Both the position numbers and the translations under genes were made by a program. From the NCBI RefSeq assembly GCF_020085105.1, contig NC_058047.1, positions 16,006,001 to 16,070,000 of the forward strand: 64,000 nt of DNA, given 5' to 3'. Each line of letters starts with the position of its first letter. The stretch's first letter is position 1. The notes beneath the pieces are model-generated. The model saw only the letters and a program-made list of their open reading frames with translations, was not told where the DNA came from and searched no databases. This stretch comes from Siniperca chuatsi. Taxonomy: Eukaryota > Chordata > Actinopteri > Centrarchiformes > Sinipercidae. Shown here in pieces: positions 34,080 through 48,169 of this stretch.

Positions 34080-35850
34080 TTTCCAAGTGCTGATACTTGC
34101 TGGTTTAAACAAATGAGCACAGGAAATGAAGTTATTCTGTAAATGACTAAATTTGTTGTGTAAATGTGTTGATGGCTACATGTAATGGCTAAGTATCTTG
34201 CTCAACGGCACTTTAGTACCACACATGGCTGCTAATGCAATCACAGTGTTTCTTTTAGGGGACTAACCTTGTGTCCTTCTGGTTTCAGGACAGTCTCTCT
34301 ATGCCCAATTTAGCATGGGTCCTCTGTACCACTCAATCAGACAAACCCCTAAAGTAAAGTGCACACACACACACACACACACACATACTAACACACCACA
34401 GGGGAACTGACATGGCTCTGAAGGTCACTGGCTACAAAACAGCTCTGATTCCCAGAGGTTTTAACGACTTTCAGACACCCTGTTCACTTTTCCACTTGCT
34501 AGTGTTCAACATGGGAGGGATTACTGCCATGAGGGACAGCTGGCTTCAGGGAGGAGGAGAACATTGTCATGCTTGACATGAATACCCCTCTCAAACATAC
34601 TTTGTCATCACAGCTGCACAGTTTGCTCACTGTAAAAATGTGTCTATATATGATGTGATGCCTAATTGAGTCTCTACTGTAAATACAATCATTATCAGAT
34701 TGTGTTTATTTTGGTGAGATGGTGGGTAGGAATGCTTGAATAATTGTGGGATATTTTAAGAAAGTAATTCCCACTGCTGTCAAAAATGTTGCTGTCTGTT
34801 GATACTTTGATCCTTTGAGTTGAACATTCAAACCGTGGCAACAACAAGCGTGTCCAAGCCATGTTTAGCACTTTTTAGTGTCCTCTGGAAACACTTCTGT
34901 TGTCGTTTTGTGGATTTGCAGGGCGTTTCTGTATTTGGTTGTGTTGTGTGTATTTGCTGCACTTTTTTTGAATTTGCAGCATGTTTCCTAAATGCTGCGC
35001 ATGTGTTGTCAAATTAATGAAGATGTTTTCTTAATTTGCTTGTGTTTTGTCTATTTACATGTGTTTTCTTAAGTTTGCTCTTGTCGGCCACAGTACTAGA
35101 TAGTGTATTAGAAAGGATTTTACACTCCAAACTAATGAATAAGTTAAGTAAATGATGCTGCTGGAATCTCATCACAGACTTTGTTCAATTCTTCACTGTA
35201 ACATTTTATACAGCACAAAGTTGAGGAAACTAAACCTTCAACCTTATGAAAAACCTCCAAACTACTGCTGAAACACTTCACAGAACCAGACAGAGCTTTT
35301 GTAGACCATTTGAGAAATTACAGTATTTGTTCCAAAGAGAGAAAAAAGTTTTATTTACTTAATCATGAGAGCAAACAACCAAACATGTTGGGGAAAAGTA
35401 AATGGCGTCTGGTCGGTGTTGTGTTGGCTCAAAAGGTTAATGAGGTGCGTGTTCACTCGGAGGAGAGGAGACAACGATGCTCTTTACGGAAGAGGAGGCG
35501 TTGTACGCCCGAGGGGCCACCATAATGACACCCCTCAGATCTCATTATCAGGCTTATTGATTGGTCATGGCCACCTGCCCCTCCACTCACACACACACAG
35601 ACCCAGACACACACACACACAATCACACACACAACCAGAAAATATGAATTTTTCACTTGCATACACAGTTATACACATATCCCTTTCAGGTTAACAAACC
35701 GGGAGATTTTAGTCAACATGCCAGATATGGGCTCTCTAGCCTCCTACGCACGCATACGCAGACATTTGAACAAAAACACTTGGGAAAGTGACACACTCCA
35801 CACTCGGTAATGCATTTGCACACACCCACACAGCCACTCCACAGGGGATG

Positions 35851-35851
<1 letters not shown>

Positions 35852-35906
<55 letters not shown>
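35852..35906. repeat. (CA)n microsatellite
   Basis: 55 bp of CA dinucleotide, with more interrupted CA sequence at 35588-35632. Reverse-strand Val-Cys reading frames here are repeat artefacts. Confidence 0.93.
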
Positions 35907-35907
<1 letters not shown>

Positions 35908-37559
35908 CTGCCATTTTGTTCCAAGAAAAAATTGCTTTAATTAGAATTAGCACAGTGATAATAGATGTACGTCCAGCTGGGTTGTCAAAGGTTTGAACAC
36001 TCAGCATCACTGCACCACATAGTTTAACCATCATGAGATGAACCAGCAGGGAATATCTGACATTGTTCAGTGACATGTCCGTCCTGCACTGAGATTATAC
36101 AGGGGAAATGTACATTAGAGGATACAAAAATTTGTCAAACCTAAGCTTGGGTTAGTTTGCTTCCACCGTTTCCAACTGGACACATTACACATTTTCAGAT
36201 TCTGCCCTTCTGCCAATTACTGATGAACTACAGTAGGAAAAACTGCATTGGAGTCAGTAGGTGCACTGGTTTGGTAATAGTTAGGTAAGAAGAGGAGAGG
36301 CGTTAATCTGCTCTGTATAAATATTTCCAATTGGAACATCAAATAAGCTCTTACTTCTTGGCAAAAAAATAGTTCCAGGAAGCAGGTTGGCAAAATTCCC
36401 TAATCAATTACATAAGTACTGTGGAGGTGAGTCTCTGAGGAACAAAAGAACTACAGCAATAAATCTAATTAAGGCCTCTCCACACGTAGGACCCATCTGC
36501 TTTCATGCTCCCGTTTCCCACCTGCCTCGACACTTGAGCCCTGACCCGCTCTACTGGGGACACAGGTGAGGTGACTGGCACCAGTAGCACCTGGCTGTGG
36601 GATGGAGGGATAGCAGCAGGTGGCACAAATGCCACTGGTTCCCCCATATGGACGCAACATGGACGGGAAGAGCAGGAAGATGATGGAGCATGCTGGGTGG
36701 ATTGGGCAGTTGAAGAAATGGAGGGAGGAAGGAATTTAAGGTGTATAGCTGGGAAAGAATGAGTTGAGGAGAGGAATGAAGAGATGGAGTGGGCCAATAA
36801 GGGTGGAAGAGCCGAGAGAAGTACTTTTTGACTCTTTGACTTTTAGACTTTTTTGTTTGTTTGATTGTTTGTTTTTTTATTTCCTTATCCAGAGTGGTTC
36901 AAAACAGAGGTGTGAGTTCACTTCCTGTTGGAGGAATCCTGAGTTTTGATGGACCTGCAAGGGCTAAGCCATGTTTAACCACTAGCCCCAGGCCACAGAC
37001 CCAGTAGAGACCTGTCTCATACTTAAGCATGAAATGTACTAATGTAGCTATAAACTGATTTCACAAACTTGTGTGTGTACAATGTAAGTAAACAACAAAC
37101 AACAAACATGTGCTTTTCTTTCAACTTGTGCTAGTTGTTGAGCTTAATCAGTGAATTTGAGAAAATCTTTCTACTTGATAAGCTGTATAGCCTACACAGC
37201 AACAGAGTTTAGGTGCATAACCCTATCTGGATAGGTCCCTTAATGGAGGGACTTTAAAGGAAGCAGCAGAGGAGGATGCTGCTTGAAAGCAGCTTAAACA
37301 AGCTGCTTTCAAGAACTAAATCGTTGAGGACAAAAAGAGCGCCTACTAATTGTGTGTCTCTGAAGAACAATGTTGAGATTATTTAGGCAGGGCTATGTTT
37401 ACAGGCAGTAATACTCCTATAGGGAGTTAATAGACAAATGTTTGTTTAATATCCTGCAAAATTTACCAAAGGTTGGATAGTTGTTTCCCATCAGGGCACA
37501 TTCGGCCAAATGCAGGTGACAGTTTTGTTGAATACAGGCGGTTGTGTTATGTATGAATT

Positions 37560-37800
37560 ATTATTATTGTGTTGAGACCACCTTTGTGATTGGCTGTTCG
37601 CCCTGCTGGAGGCCGGAGTGGGTGGGGAGCTCTAAGAGCCTCTGCCTCTGCCTGCCATCGTGTCTCCCAGCAAAACGACGCTCAGCAGCAGCAGCAGCAG
37701 CAGCGGAGGAGCAGGAGGAGAAGGACAGACGAGCGCATCACAAAGTTTGAGGCTGCAGCTGTTCGGACACCGCGGACACACGTACGGGAAACCTCATTAG
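37560..37800 (+). promoter_or_regulatory. ctxn1: Candidate promoter and 5' noncoding exon of ctxn1
   Basis: A GC-richer island in an AT-rich surrounding. An inverted CCAAT box (ATTGG at 37589-37593) is followed by GC-rich sequence with a (CAG)n run near 37681-37705 and two possible donors: AC|GTACGG at 37782 or AG|GTTTGT at 37801. It is on the same strand as ctxn1, 12 kb upstream. Cortexin-1 has its coding region in one exon, so an upstream noncoding exon is expected. The link is inference; a short open frame with poly-Gln here is probably not translated. Confidence 0.4.
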
Positions 37801-40800
37801 GTTTGTGCAATATATGTGATATATCGCAATCACACCGCTTATAGTGCCTGTATGTTTAAAAAACAGCACAATTAAAGCTAGATATATGAGCATGGGACAT
37901 GGATTTATAAGCGATTGCGCTGCGAAATACTGTAGAGAATGACTTGCATGTCTTTTAGTGCTGCTTTAGACACTGTGGCCCATTGTAAGTTGAAAGCTTC
38001 GTCGTCGATTCCGTCTATTTGTCTATTTGTGTCAAACTTTTTTCGAAGTTATCCTTTCACTACAAATGCTGTATTCTCTTACAGTCCAGTCTACCGTGTC
38101 AGTTTAACTTTACCACTACTGGCTGATCACAAGAGTCCTACTGCCAAAGAGCAGCAGTGAATGCGTCTGTTGGATTGGAAATAATCCTTTTACCAACCCT
38201 GCTTACTTTGATTTATTTGAAACCACAAAACCACCAGGTTACCACATCACGGACCAGTGTGCCATGAAATTACTATAACAATGCTTGTGTGGCAAGTCAG
38301 AATTCCGTCTCCCCTTTTAGCCCTGAGCAAGGCACCTTCAGGAAATGTGGACTGAATTATCATGCTGAGATGGAGTGTGTGAACCCCACATAGATCAGTA
38401 GGATAGCACAGATGCATACATCCTAAACAGCTAGCAGCAGTAGGCAAGTGAATTTAATTTAACTGTCGCTGGCATGATGCATTTTGAATTTCATTTGCTC
38501 TATCAGGTTTGTAATTGATGTTGACAGGAAAAAATATAAGCACTGTGTTGTCAGTGCATTACACTCTAACTGTGATCGACTCCTATCAGTCATTGTGTAT
38601 TTTGATCCAGGTCCTGGCTATGGAGGTGTGGGCTTTGGCCCTTCCTACACCTTATTATTTACCCACCAGGACTCTGAAATCTGTGTCAGGCGTTGGATGC
38701 ACCTCAGCCGTCCTGGGTTCTTCCTTCCATATCGTCTCACGTTACAGTGACAACTGCTGAATAATTAACCAATGCCTTGTTAACAGTAATGAGTAATCTG
38801 AGTTTTTGGTATCTGGAATCTGATGGAGGTCGTTGAGCAGAGGACTGAGGTCCAGTGCTGTTCTTAGATCCAGTTTGAGCTTTCAGATTAAAATGTAAGG
38901 GATACCCCAAGTGGAGAGCTGGTCAACTCTCTCAGCTTAAATGAAAAGTAGCAGGAATATAGTATATAGTATATATCCCATGCTGCTGACAGCAAAATTT
39001 CAATAAGGTTAAGTAGCTGCACACTATGTTCTCATTGTCTCGTGAGTTGTTTTTTTTTAAAACAGCAGACAGTCTGCAAAAGAGAGACTTCATTAGGGTG
39101 TTTCACAAATTCTGTCTTTTATTTTGGCCTGATGAAGGCTGTCTGCTGCTGGTGTCTTACTGTAATACCCCATAACAAGCAGTGGCCCTCTGGTCGGCCT
39201 CTCATTACAAACACATGCTGTGCATTGTAAAATTGCATAAACCCACAGAACTTTATTCTAAACCTCCAAAATTTTGAATAATCCCAAAGTTTTCAAAGAT
39301 ACCAAATATGTGAGGTTGAATTTTGATGAAAAATTAGACATCTGGTAAATTTCCAGTAAAGGAAATGGTCTTGGGTTTTAAGCTTGAATGAAGAATTGAA
39401 ACATACTGTATATGTGGTACTGTCACACAGAAGTAAAACAAAAGGGGAAAACTATACGTTGATGGATTGATAAATAATCATGAAAATGAGAGCAGTAGTA
39501 CAGTACAGTAGTCTGTGGCCACTTTGCTTTATTGAACACTCTCAGTTCACCACATCTGATAAATACACAGCACTCTATGGTAACGCTGATTGACAGGAAG
39601 TTGTCAGTGTCATCATGTAATGACCTCTAATGAGAGGAGAGATGGAAAGGAAAGAGAAAACTTCAGAGGATGTACAGTATTACATGGAGCATATTAGTGA
39701 ATCAGGTTGTCCACCACACCGCTGTCTCACTGTCTCACTGCCTCACTGCCAATCTCTGTTATTAGATTTGATCATTTATTCTCTGTTTCTCACCAACTTG
39801 GTTGTTTTATTACAAGTTTCAGGCCTTGTTTGAAAGCAGCTGAGAGAGGAAGTCCATAAAATGTCTTGCTGCATTGTTCTGATAGCCACAATTTCATGCT
39901 GTAGTACGGTGCGGTGAAATTACTTTCTCATGTTGGAGCATAGAGCAAGAAATCAGCTGTGCATTTAGTGGTACTTCAGTGTATTGCTCCTAAAATAATA
40001 GCAATGTCACACTGAGCGTGATTCAATTTGGCTGTATATAATGTGGCAACATAGCACATAGGGTCATAAATATCCTATTTGCTGTCCCATAAGGAGCCAC
40101 CTTCTGCTCACATGAACACAAAACCAGCAGGAAGGTGGAGCGGCTTCTGTGGAAAATGGCAGAGTCAATCACAGGTCTTCAACCTTGACAATTAAGAGTG
40201 AGGCGATCCTCCAAGGTGTAGCTGTTTTGATTTCCCGTTGAAGATTGGCCATCAAATATTCATCAACCTCATAATCTACAGCCCTTTGATAACTGACATA
40301 GGGCCCAGGATTTATTGTTTCTGCTCCATCTCAGCTTAGAGATAGCCCCCTACACCCCAGAGCTTCTCCCAGCACAAGTCTATTAACTTGTCTGGAAATA
40401 CTAGAAGAGGGCCAATTTACTTATTGGAATGAAATCTGCTGATGGACCATGAATTAAAGTGTGCAGATAAGCTCCCTTTTCTTCTGCCCTAGATGTGCCT
40501 TCCCTTTTCTGGTCCACACCCTCCCCTCTCTCTCCACCCCACTGTAAGCTCAGTAATCAAATCAGCTGAACAGACTACCTTCACTTCTGCAAGGTGATAT
40601 GTCCATGTCTTTGTGATGACTTTTCTTCTGTGTTTAATCCGTGCTTGAGTCCAACTGGTGGCTTCAATTGTCAGTGGGGATCAGAGTACTCAGCAGCGTA
40701 CTGCTGAGCACAGTTATTTCTGCTTCACTGTTTGAATCAGCACTTTGCCGTTGTTGAGTTTTTAAAGCTCCTCTTTGTCTTAAAAGGTGGACCGGATTTC

Positions 40801-43800
40801 CCGGGCATTGCACCCTGATATTGTATTTTCACATTCATGGGTGTGGGCCATCTGTGTTTTTGCATCGCTGACTGAAAAGCATTGTTTTATTTCCTGGCTC
40901 ATGGTTGCTCTGACATCTCAGGTCATTTCACTTTACCGCCTACAACAAAGTTTCTGACTTTTTTAAATGATGACCCTAAGCCAAGCCACCTTGGTTTTGA
41001 GCAAGTGTTGTGTGAGCAGGCCATGTAATATATATAGGCCGGTTGACTGGCTGGCACAGGCTCTGCTCTGTCCCCTTGGACTTGACAGAATGGCTGCCTG
41101 ATGGAAGGAAAGTGCTGTCCTCTGACTTTAAGAGTGCTGACATCTCCATAATGCCCCGGCACACACACACATCCCCGAATCACATCTCTCTTTTTTTTCT
41201 CACCCCCCCTCTTTTTTTCTCTTCCTCTTACCTCCAAATGTATCTGATTGATGCCACCCAACCCCCTGTGCTCCCCAGGTAGCTGTAGCCCTCCGCTCTG
41301 TCTGAATGCAGACGTGAATCACAGGGATTACTGTTCTTCTCTCCACCTTTCCTCCCTGCTTCTACACTTTATCTCGCTCTGTCTCTGCTTCCATCTCTTT
41401 CTTCTCACCTCACCGCTAGGTCTTTCCCGGTGGTGTGCTGCGCTGTTAGCCATCGTGACAGCAGCAGGGGGTCTCTCAAGGTGATTTATAGGTTTAGATT
41501 GACCATGTCAGCTGCTCTCATGCTCACTTACACCTTCTTTCTGTCCTCTTCAATGCCTTTGTTTCTGAATAATCCTTTACATAAAACTTTTCCTTGTTTT
41601 TTTATTTAACACTTTCTGACTCACTCATCCACAAATTCATCCACTCACTCCTCACCTGACGCCGCTTGTGGACCGGTCTCCCTCATCATTGTGTGAATAT
41701 TTCATGCCTGTGATTTATGAATTAAATGTAGGATATAGGTGGATATGATTGGGCTGGCATTAATTCACCCTGACTGGTGGGACAAAGGGGATTTTTGGAG
41801 AAAGAAGGAGGGTGGGGGGACAATTTCAAAAAGGGTAAAAAAATAACAGCAAAGGGCGAGTGTTGCAAGAGATTGATGGAAATGATGGTCAGATATGACA
41901 GAGCTGATTAAGGTGGTGGTGGTGAATAGGATAGAAAGGTGGTTGCTTTTGCTGCCTGTCAGCATGCCAGCATCAGTGAGTTAGATGGCTGGAAGCGACA
42001 AATATGTTTCGGGACTCTCTTGCCTTTGAGTCAGCCCCGAGGTGCTTCATAACAGGGAGGAAAAAAATCACATTCGGAGCTTAGAAAGTCATGACTGGGT
42101 GAAATAATATTCACAAATAGGTTTGCTCTGTAAGTGTGTGCATGTCTTTTTTATTATATTTTTATTGCCATTATTATTTTTTGTGACATGCCCACTTTAT
42201 TGAACAGGGCGCAGCAGACCCAGCGAATACTAGACGTGATATTCTTAGGTCTCAGATAAACTCACACAGCTTGTGAGATGATGCCCTGAAATAATTTCAA
42301 ACCTGTGATTTTTATGTCACTTTTTGTGAGCTTGTGAATCATAGAAACATTCTGAGAATGTGTAAATACAATTTGAGCACAAATTGTTTCAACATTTAGG
42401 TAAGACAAAATAAATTGGGAAAACAAAACAGTTTTTTTTGTTTCTCAGTGCAAATTTAAAAGCAGGAAAATGTTAAATGTTAAATGTAAAAATCAGCACC
42501 AGCAACAGTATTTGAGCCTGTACATTTCAACATTGCAGCTTTGTTTTATTTCTCTATAGCAAATATCTTTTTGGATATAAGAGCTCTACGTATCCCAGAT
42601 ATGCACAAATATGCAGGATGTGCTGTATCTAATATCTGTCAGACACCTCACCTCAGAGAATGTAGTTTAAGACACTGGTTTACAAAACGTTCGCATTTAA
42701 ATCATGTGTAGCTGTTTTGGTCCACATGTTATCCATCAGTGTCAAACATAAAACTAAGCAGGCTGTATATAATGCACATAGGTGTGTTTACATGCATATA
42801 CTGTGCACAAACCACCTACTGTATGTATATAAAGTAACTTATTACTTTACAATACAATATTTATTCAAGCACTCTTTGCACTATTTGTATTCGTGTTACA
42901 GTTTGAGTTTCTGTATATAGACATTGTATGTTGTTGTCCATTGTCCAAATTCTGATTTTCAAGCATCAATAAAATTAAATGGCAAAGTTAAATTCAAAGT
43001 AAAATTTATATTAGCTCATTGGGGAGAAACACAACACAGGTGGGAATTTCTTTTAGAAAAATGCAGCAGGACCTCCAGCATCCAGCCCTGCTCCTCCACA
43101 GACATACAGAATTGACTCCCTCAGGGCGTTCCCTGGTTGCATTCAGACACACAGTTGTTTCAGGCTGTTAGGGAGAGTGACACAAACGTCTCGCCATGCA
43201 GCAGATGACCCAATCACAGGAGACTTTCTGCTTAGCAGCTGTATCTAAATCAGTTACCTCATTGTATTTAGGTAAAACAGAAAGCTTGTCTTCTACAAAT
43301 TGAATACTGATCTAGAATCTTGAATACTTTGAATATTGATGCGGGAGTGACCTTGAAAACCCTAAATATGCTGATAGAGAAAATAGACAGTGTGTTCATC
43401 TGGGCTGGTGATAAAATGATTGATTGTAGGCAGCTTGGAAGATGGAATTGCTCAGCTGCATTGAGAATCACAAAGGGCATGTTTTTCCCCCCTTTGCTCC
43501 TTCACCTGTGTACAACTTCATTTGTCTTTCTCTCCATATCTCCATCCCTTGTTCATTTCTCCTGGTTCACTACAATACAAGTTTCTCTGTGATCTGACGT
43601 GAACAGTTCTGACAATTGTGGACCACTTTTTTTCTTCAGAAATGCCCGGGAGTAAGATCCATGCTTCAAACTGATGAGGAGTGAGCAGTGGGAAAGTACA
43701 TGTGTTTATGACAATGGACAGGTTCTTGAAGAATACATCAATATAAAGTGTATTGCCCTCTCTGTTGTGTCGCTATACCTTTTTTGTTTTAAAAGGTCAG

Positions 43801-45296
43801 CAGTCTTGAGTGCTTTCCACTCTCACAGCACTGCCTTCTCATTTGCATGTACACTCAGTGAAGGAACAGGACGCTCTCTCCCTCAATGTGTCTTTATATT
43901 TGCTTCTCACGCACAAATACACACCTTTTTGTACATAAGCAAATGTGTATGGCGAGCCGAATGGCTGGCTGTGTTGGAACAGCAGAGCATTTAATTGCTC
44001 AACTTCATCACCATTACTGTACTACTGCTACTGAGTGTCTGCCAGCCTAATTATGACGGGAGCTATCTGAGGAGCTGGCTGGTCTTGAGCCGATACTGCT
44101 AGCCAAGTGTAAAGAGAATCGACTCCACAGACACTTTGTCTCTCTCAGGTGCTAAAAATACCTGTAAGACGGTGATGTTTTGGTCTGTGAATTTGGGTGT
44201 GCATATGTACAGATGTGTGTGTGTGTGTGTGAATGCCTTCCATTACAAGATGTATTAAAAAGGTTAAGCTACACATGTTGACGTTAGATAAATTTGGTAT
44301 TTGGAGAACGTTTGTTGTTGCACACAGCTCAAGGTGACCGGGTCCCCGTCGTCCTTATTAGCCACAGACACACGGCGGGTGTCAGCTCCCTGAGGAGACG
44401 AATGAACCCAGACAAAGAGCCCCGAATCACTGTGAAAAGAAAATCAAACATATCAATAATTCGTAATGGTGGATGCCAGAAATACATTCTTTCTTCGGCC
44501 CTCCACCCTTTTGACAAAATGTGTGTGACTTTTATAGTGATGTGAAAGGGGATACCCACCTAAGCTTGTGGATCTCATGCAGCTCCCCTTTGCCTTTTCT
44601 TCAGGTCCACTTTATCTTTATTAGCAGCAAATTGGAAAGGGTTAATTCAATTCCCAGCAGGCTGTGGCTGAGACTGGGAACATTTACATCTCTCTCTTTT
44701 TCCTTCTTTTGCTCTTGCCACTTGTGCTCTCTCTCTCCCTATTTCTCATTGTTTTGAAAGTCTAATTACTTTTAGAGAGTGGCTTTACTCAGGCCTGTCT
44801 CTGCACTGAACGCTGTGGAGGTTGGCTTGGTTGGCTAACTGTGTGTTTAAAGGGGGAGGACAGTGGTAGTCTTTGGTTTTGCTGTTGAAAAGATCATGCT
44901 TGTCCTTGTTTTGATGTGAAATGTGTGTGACTCTTGAGTATGTGTGTGGGTGCATGAGAGACAGAGAGAGCGCAGACAAACGAGCCAAACAGAAAAACAA
45001 ATAGTGAGGTCATGTGGCAAAGACAATGTCATATTTTTGCGGAAATGTCTCCCCATATTTTTTTTTTTACAGTTGCTTCAAAATCATAACTTTGGACAGC
45101 AACAGAAAAAAAATACTTCCATCGCACATACATTTATTGATGTGGCACCACAGATTTACCCAAATGCGTCTGATGTCAAATATGATCAGTACTGGAAAAT
45201 GTCTAATTAAGTTCAACTTCTATGTGCCTAAATACATAAATTTACTTTAAGTCCCTATATTTAGCATCATAAGCAGTGTATAAAAGTGTAACAAAT
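37801..45296. other. Gene-free intergenic / putative ctxn1 intron
   Basis: No coding gene recognised over 7.5 kb. It contains pyrimidine-rich tracts (41170-41240, 41340-41420) and AT-rich stretches. If 37.6 kb is the ctxn1 first exon, this is intronic. Confidence 0.4.
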
Positions 45297-45561
45297 GGTT
45301 TATAACACACTATAATGTAGTTGTAAGCAGATATAAGCAATTAATTAATGCTTATATCTGCCTCCTGTGGGCACCCATAAACAGATGTAATGAATGATGA
45401 TATAGTACATACTTTATTTCATACTGTAAATCAAGATCAAGCGAGCTTTTGCCCTTCTGCTCCAAGCTTCTGTTATAGTTGTTTACAAATACTGTACATT
45501 AATAAACACTTAAAAATGTCCTTATTGCTGCTTACAACTACATTATAGTGTGTTATAAACC
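45297..45561. mobile_element. 265-bp MITE-like element with perfect 34-bp inverted ends
   Basis: The left end 45297-45330 begins GGTTTATAACACACTATAAT; the right end 45528-45561 is its exact reverse complement over 34 bp. Just inside the left end is a palindrome at 45327-45361 with 13-bp arms (GCAGATATAAGCA). Both outer flanks read AAAT, a possible 4-bp target duplication. There is no coding capacity. It appears to be a recent non-autonomous DNA element. Confidence 0.85.
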
Positions 45562-45639
45562 AAATATTAAAAGTTTATACTTCTTATAAATGCTAAATAG
45601 TTACTGTTAAAGTAAAGTATAGAACTTGATTGTAGATTA

Positions 45640-45641
<2 letters not shown>

Positions 45642-45694
<53 letters not shown>
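45642..45694. repeat. (TG)n microsatellite
   Basis: 53 bp of TG dinucleotide. Shorter TG or CA runs follow at about 45838-45860, 45968-46000 and 46143-46176. Confidence 0.93.
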
Positions 45695-45697
<3 letters not shown>

Positions 45698-46138
45698 AGG
45701 GAAAAGGTGACACCGTGGTCACCTGAGTGGTAACTAAATTATTTTCAGCTCTCTTCATTTCATTTGAGTGAGATGAGGTCTGTCAACATTAGCTTGACCA
45801 ATGGCTCTGTGAGGAAGTGATGAAAGTTGTGTTGTGTGAGTGTGTGTGTGTGTGTGTGTTTAAGTGATTCTCTGTCTATCTACGTACATACTATATGTAC
45901 AGTAAGTAAATGAGTAAGTCTGTGCAACTATTCCATTGTGTGTGCTTATGTGTGTTTTTAAATGTGAATGTGTGTGTGTGTGTGTGCGTGTGTGTGTGCA
46001 CGGTTGTGTGTTTCAGTGTGTGCATGTGAGGCTGATGGAGGGTGATGGTAGGAGTGAGACCTAACGAGGAGGAAAATTAGCTGAGCAATCTCTGTCTGTC
46101 CTCTCTCTGTCTGTCCTCCCTCTACCTCCCAATGACTT

Positions 46139-46178
<40 letters not shown>

Positions 46179-46596
46179 TGGGAGCGCATGACTGAACTAT
46201 CTGACCACTGACTCTACAAAGGCTTGTTGCAAAGGCAGGAAATACAGCATCTTTGCCATTTTAGGTTCCTTTTTATAAAATCGAACATTCTATATACAGA
46301 TTGCCTGATCAGACCTCTTCTGTGTTCTTGTACAGACTGTTTGATTGACATTTTTATGAATCTTCTATTAGTTTTGTTGCACCTGTTAGTGATAGAATGT
46401 ATTCCTTTATTGGTTCATGAAGTCTGGTGACCTCAGGTAATAGGTGTTTCTCACAGCATAGCACAGCACAGACATATTGACTTGTCATAGTAGGAAAAGC
46501 ACAGTTGTTACTGATAACATTAACAATGGCTCAGTAATATTCAAGTGTCCCAGGAAGCCATGACCGTATGACAGTGAGCCAGCATGCGCAATACCA

Positions 46597-46800
46597 GGGT
46601 CGTATCTAAATATAGTGCACCAAACTCCCTGTTTACTGCACTATATTTACCCTCCGCCATTTTATTTGAGTGTCCGTATTCTCAGTGTGAACTTTATGCT
46701 CTATATAGTGCCCATAAAAATTCCCACCATGGAGCGAAAAAAAAAGTTGTGTCCATGGCATGCGCCACTTTCAATCCCACAATGTAATGTGTTGCATAGA
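46597..46800. repeat. Probable dispersed repeat (TATAGTGCAC-rich)
   Basis: Contains AATATAGTGCACCAAACTCC, CTGCACTATATTTACCCTCC and CTATATAGTGCCCATAAAAA, near-inverted motifs typical of a MITE-like fish repeat. Ends are not defined. Confidence 0.4.
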
Positions 46801-47005
46801 TAGGAACATTTCATTGTCCTACACCTATCAGATTTCCATTAGCCACACCTGTGTGGGTGTGCTTTAAATTTAATTTAACACTGATGCACTGAGAAGATTG
46901 GCATATTTTGTTAAATGGAAAAAAAGGGTTCCTCAGAAACACGTTTGCATTCCTTAAAAAAGTGCAATTTGCAGTGCTTCACAGCTCTACCTGCAGGAAT
47001 TTCTG

Positions 47006-47094
47006 CTCTGTACTGCTGCCCGTTCAACACAGGAACTTCTGCTCTCTTCATCCTTCTTTACCTCCTCTATCAATCTGCATAATTTGCTTTTCAT
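47006..47094 (+). repeat. Direct duplication, copy 1 (89 bp)
   Basis: Begins CTCTGTACTGCTGCCCGTTC and matches 47811-47899 at 86 of 89 positions by eye. Confidence 0.9.
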
Positions 47095-47677
47095 GGCCCT
47101 GCTGGTACTGACTGACATTTCCATTGCTGATCAGTTTCACAAAGGCCTGCCTTATCTTAAACACACCCTTATAACCGCTTATCAATTAGGAGATCATTCT
47201 TAATGCCAATGATAACTTTATAAGTAACAACCTAAAAGAATAGTGTTAGAGTAACTGCTAAAGAACATTATCTCTAATAAGCCTAAAAAATTGGTACAAG
47301 TGTGGTTTCAAAACTATCAGTATAAATGTCGCACAGCAGTTGATAACAGTTGGAAAGTGACGGTGTCTGTCGTAATAATGTCCTTGAAAACAGTTTCAAG
47401 GTTTTCTCAACTATGTTTTTGCAATTCACATCAGTCAGATGCAGCGACAAGCTGGAACACAAGCACAAACACACATGCACACACACCCACACACGCACAC
47501 AAACACATGCACGCACACACAGCAGGTCTGTTTGTGCACGCACAGAGGTGCACATTCATTCACAGTGTGAGTGCCACCTCCCAGGTGTGTCATCCTGCTG
47601 CCAGCCTGAGTCTGGTGCACCAACCACCCTGGAGACACTGGCTGATGAAGTAGCAGATAGAAAACCTTTGAACTGAA

Positions 47678-47683
<6 letters not shown>

Positions 47684-47735
<52 letters not shown>
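47684..47735. repeat. (GA)n microsatellite
   Basis: About 52 bp of GA dinucleotide between the two copies of the 89-bp duplication. Confidence 0.93.
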
Positions 47736-47738
<3 letters not shown>

Positions 47739-47810
47739 GAAAAAGACATTTTGCCATGGTCATGCAGAGGAAAGTCAGTCCAGTTTGTGCCAGCAAACCT
47801 CTCTTCTGTC

Positions 47811-47899
47811 CTCTGTACTGCTGCCCGTTCACCACAGGAACTTCTGCTCTCTTCATCCATCTTTACCTCCTCTATCAATCTGGATAATTTGCTTTTCAT
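47811..47899 (+). repeat. Direct duplication, copy 2 (89 bp)
   Basis: Second copy, 805 bp downstream of the first, same orientation, ungapped, three mismatches. Confidence 0.9.
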
Positions 47900-48169
47900 C
47901 TTCCTCTGTTTTCTGTCCATCCTACATTCCTATTTTTATCTCGATAAATTAAGTCACTCGTCTCTCGTCACTCGTATCTCTTGACAATAACTAAGCCACT
48001 GTAAATTTATCATAATGCAAATCTAACTTAATACATTAACCTAAAATTTAAAAGCACCTTCTATTAGTGTCTCTTCCTGTTTCCAACCTTCTCTCTCTAT
48101 CCCTCTCTTTCCCTCTTCGTCCTCTCGCCTTTGTCTCTCTTAAGCATCTCTCCCCACACACACACACAG

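Noticed and set aside
33592..36000. Regular repeats considered as a CRISPR-like array
   Set aside because: They are simple CA/TG dinucleotide tracts without repeat-spacer structure, in a vertebrate genome.
37590..37844. Open frame with a poly-Gln run
   Set aside because: Overlaps the candidate 5' noncoding exon; the Gln run comes from a CAG repeat and the frame has no homologue I know.
45327..45361. Palindrome considered as a microRNA hairpin
   Set aside because: The stem is short (13 bp), AT-rich and part of a transposon-like element with inverted ends.
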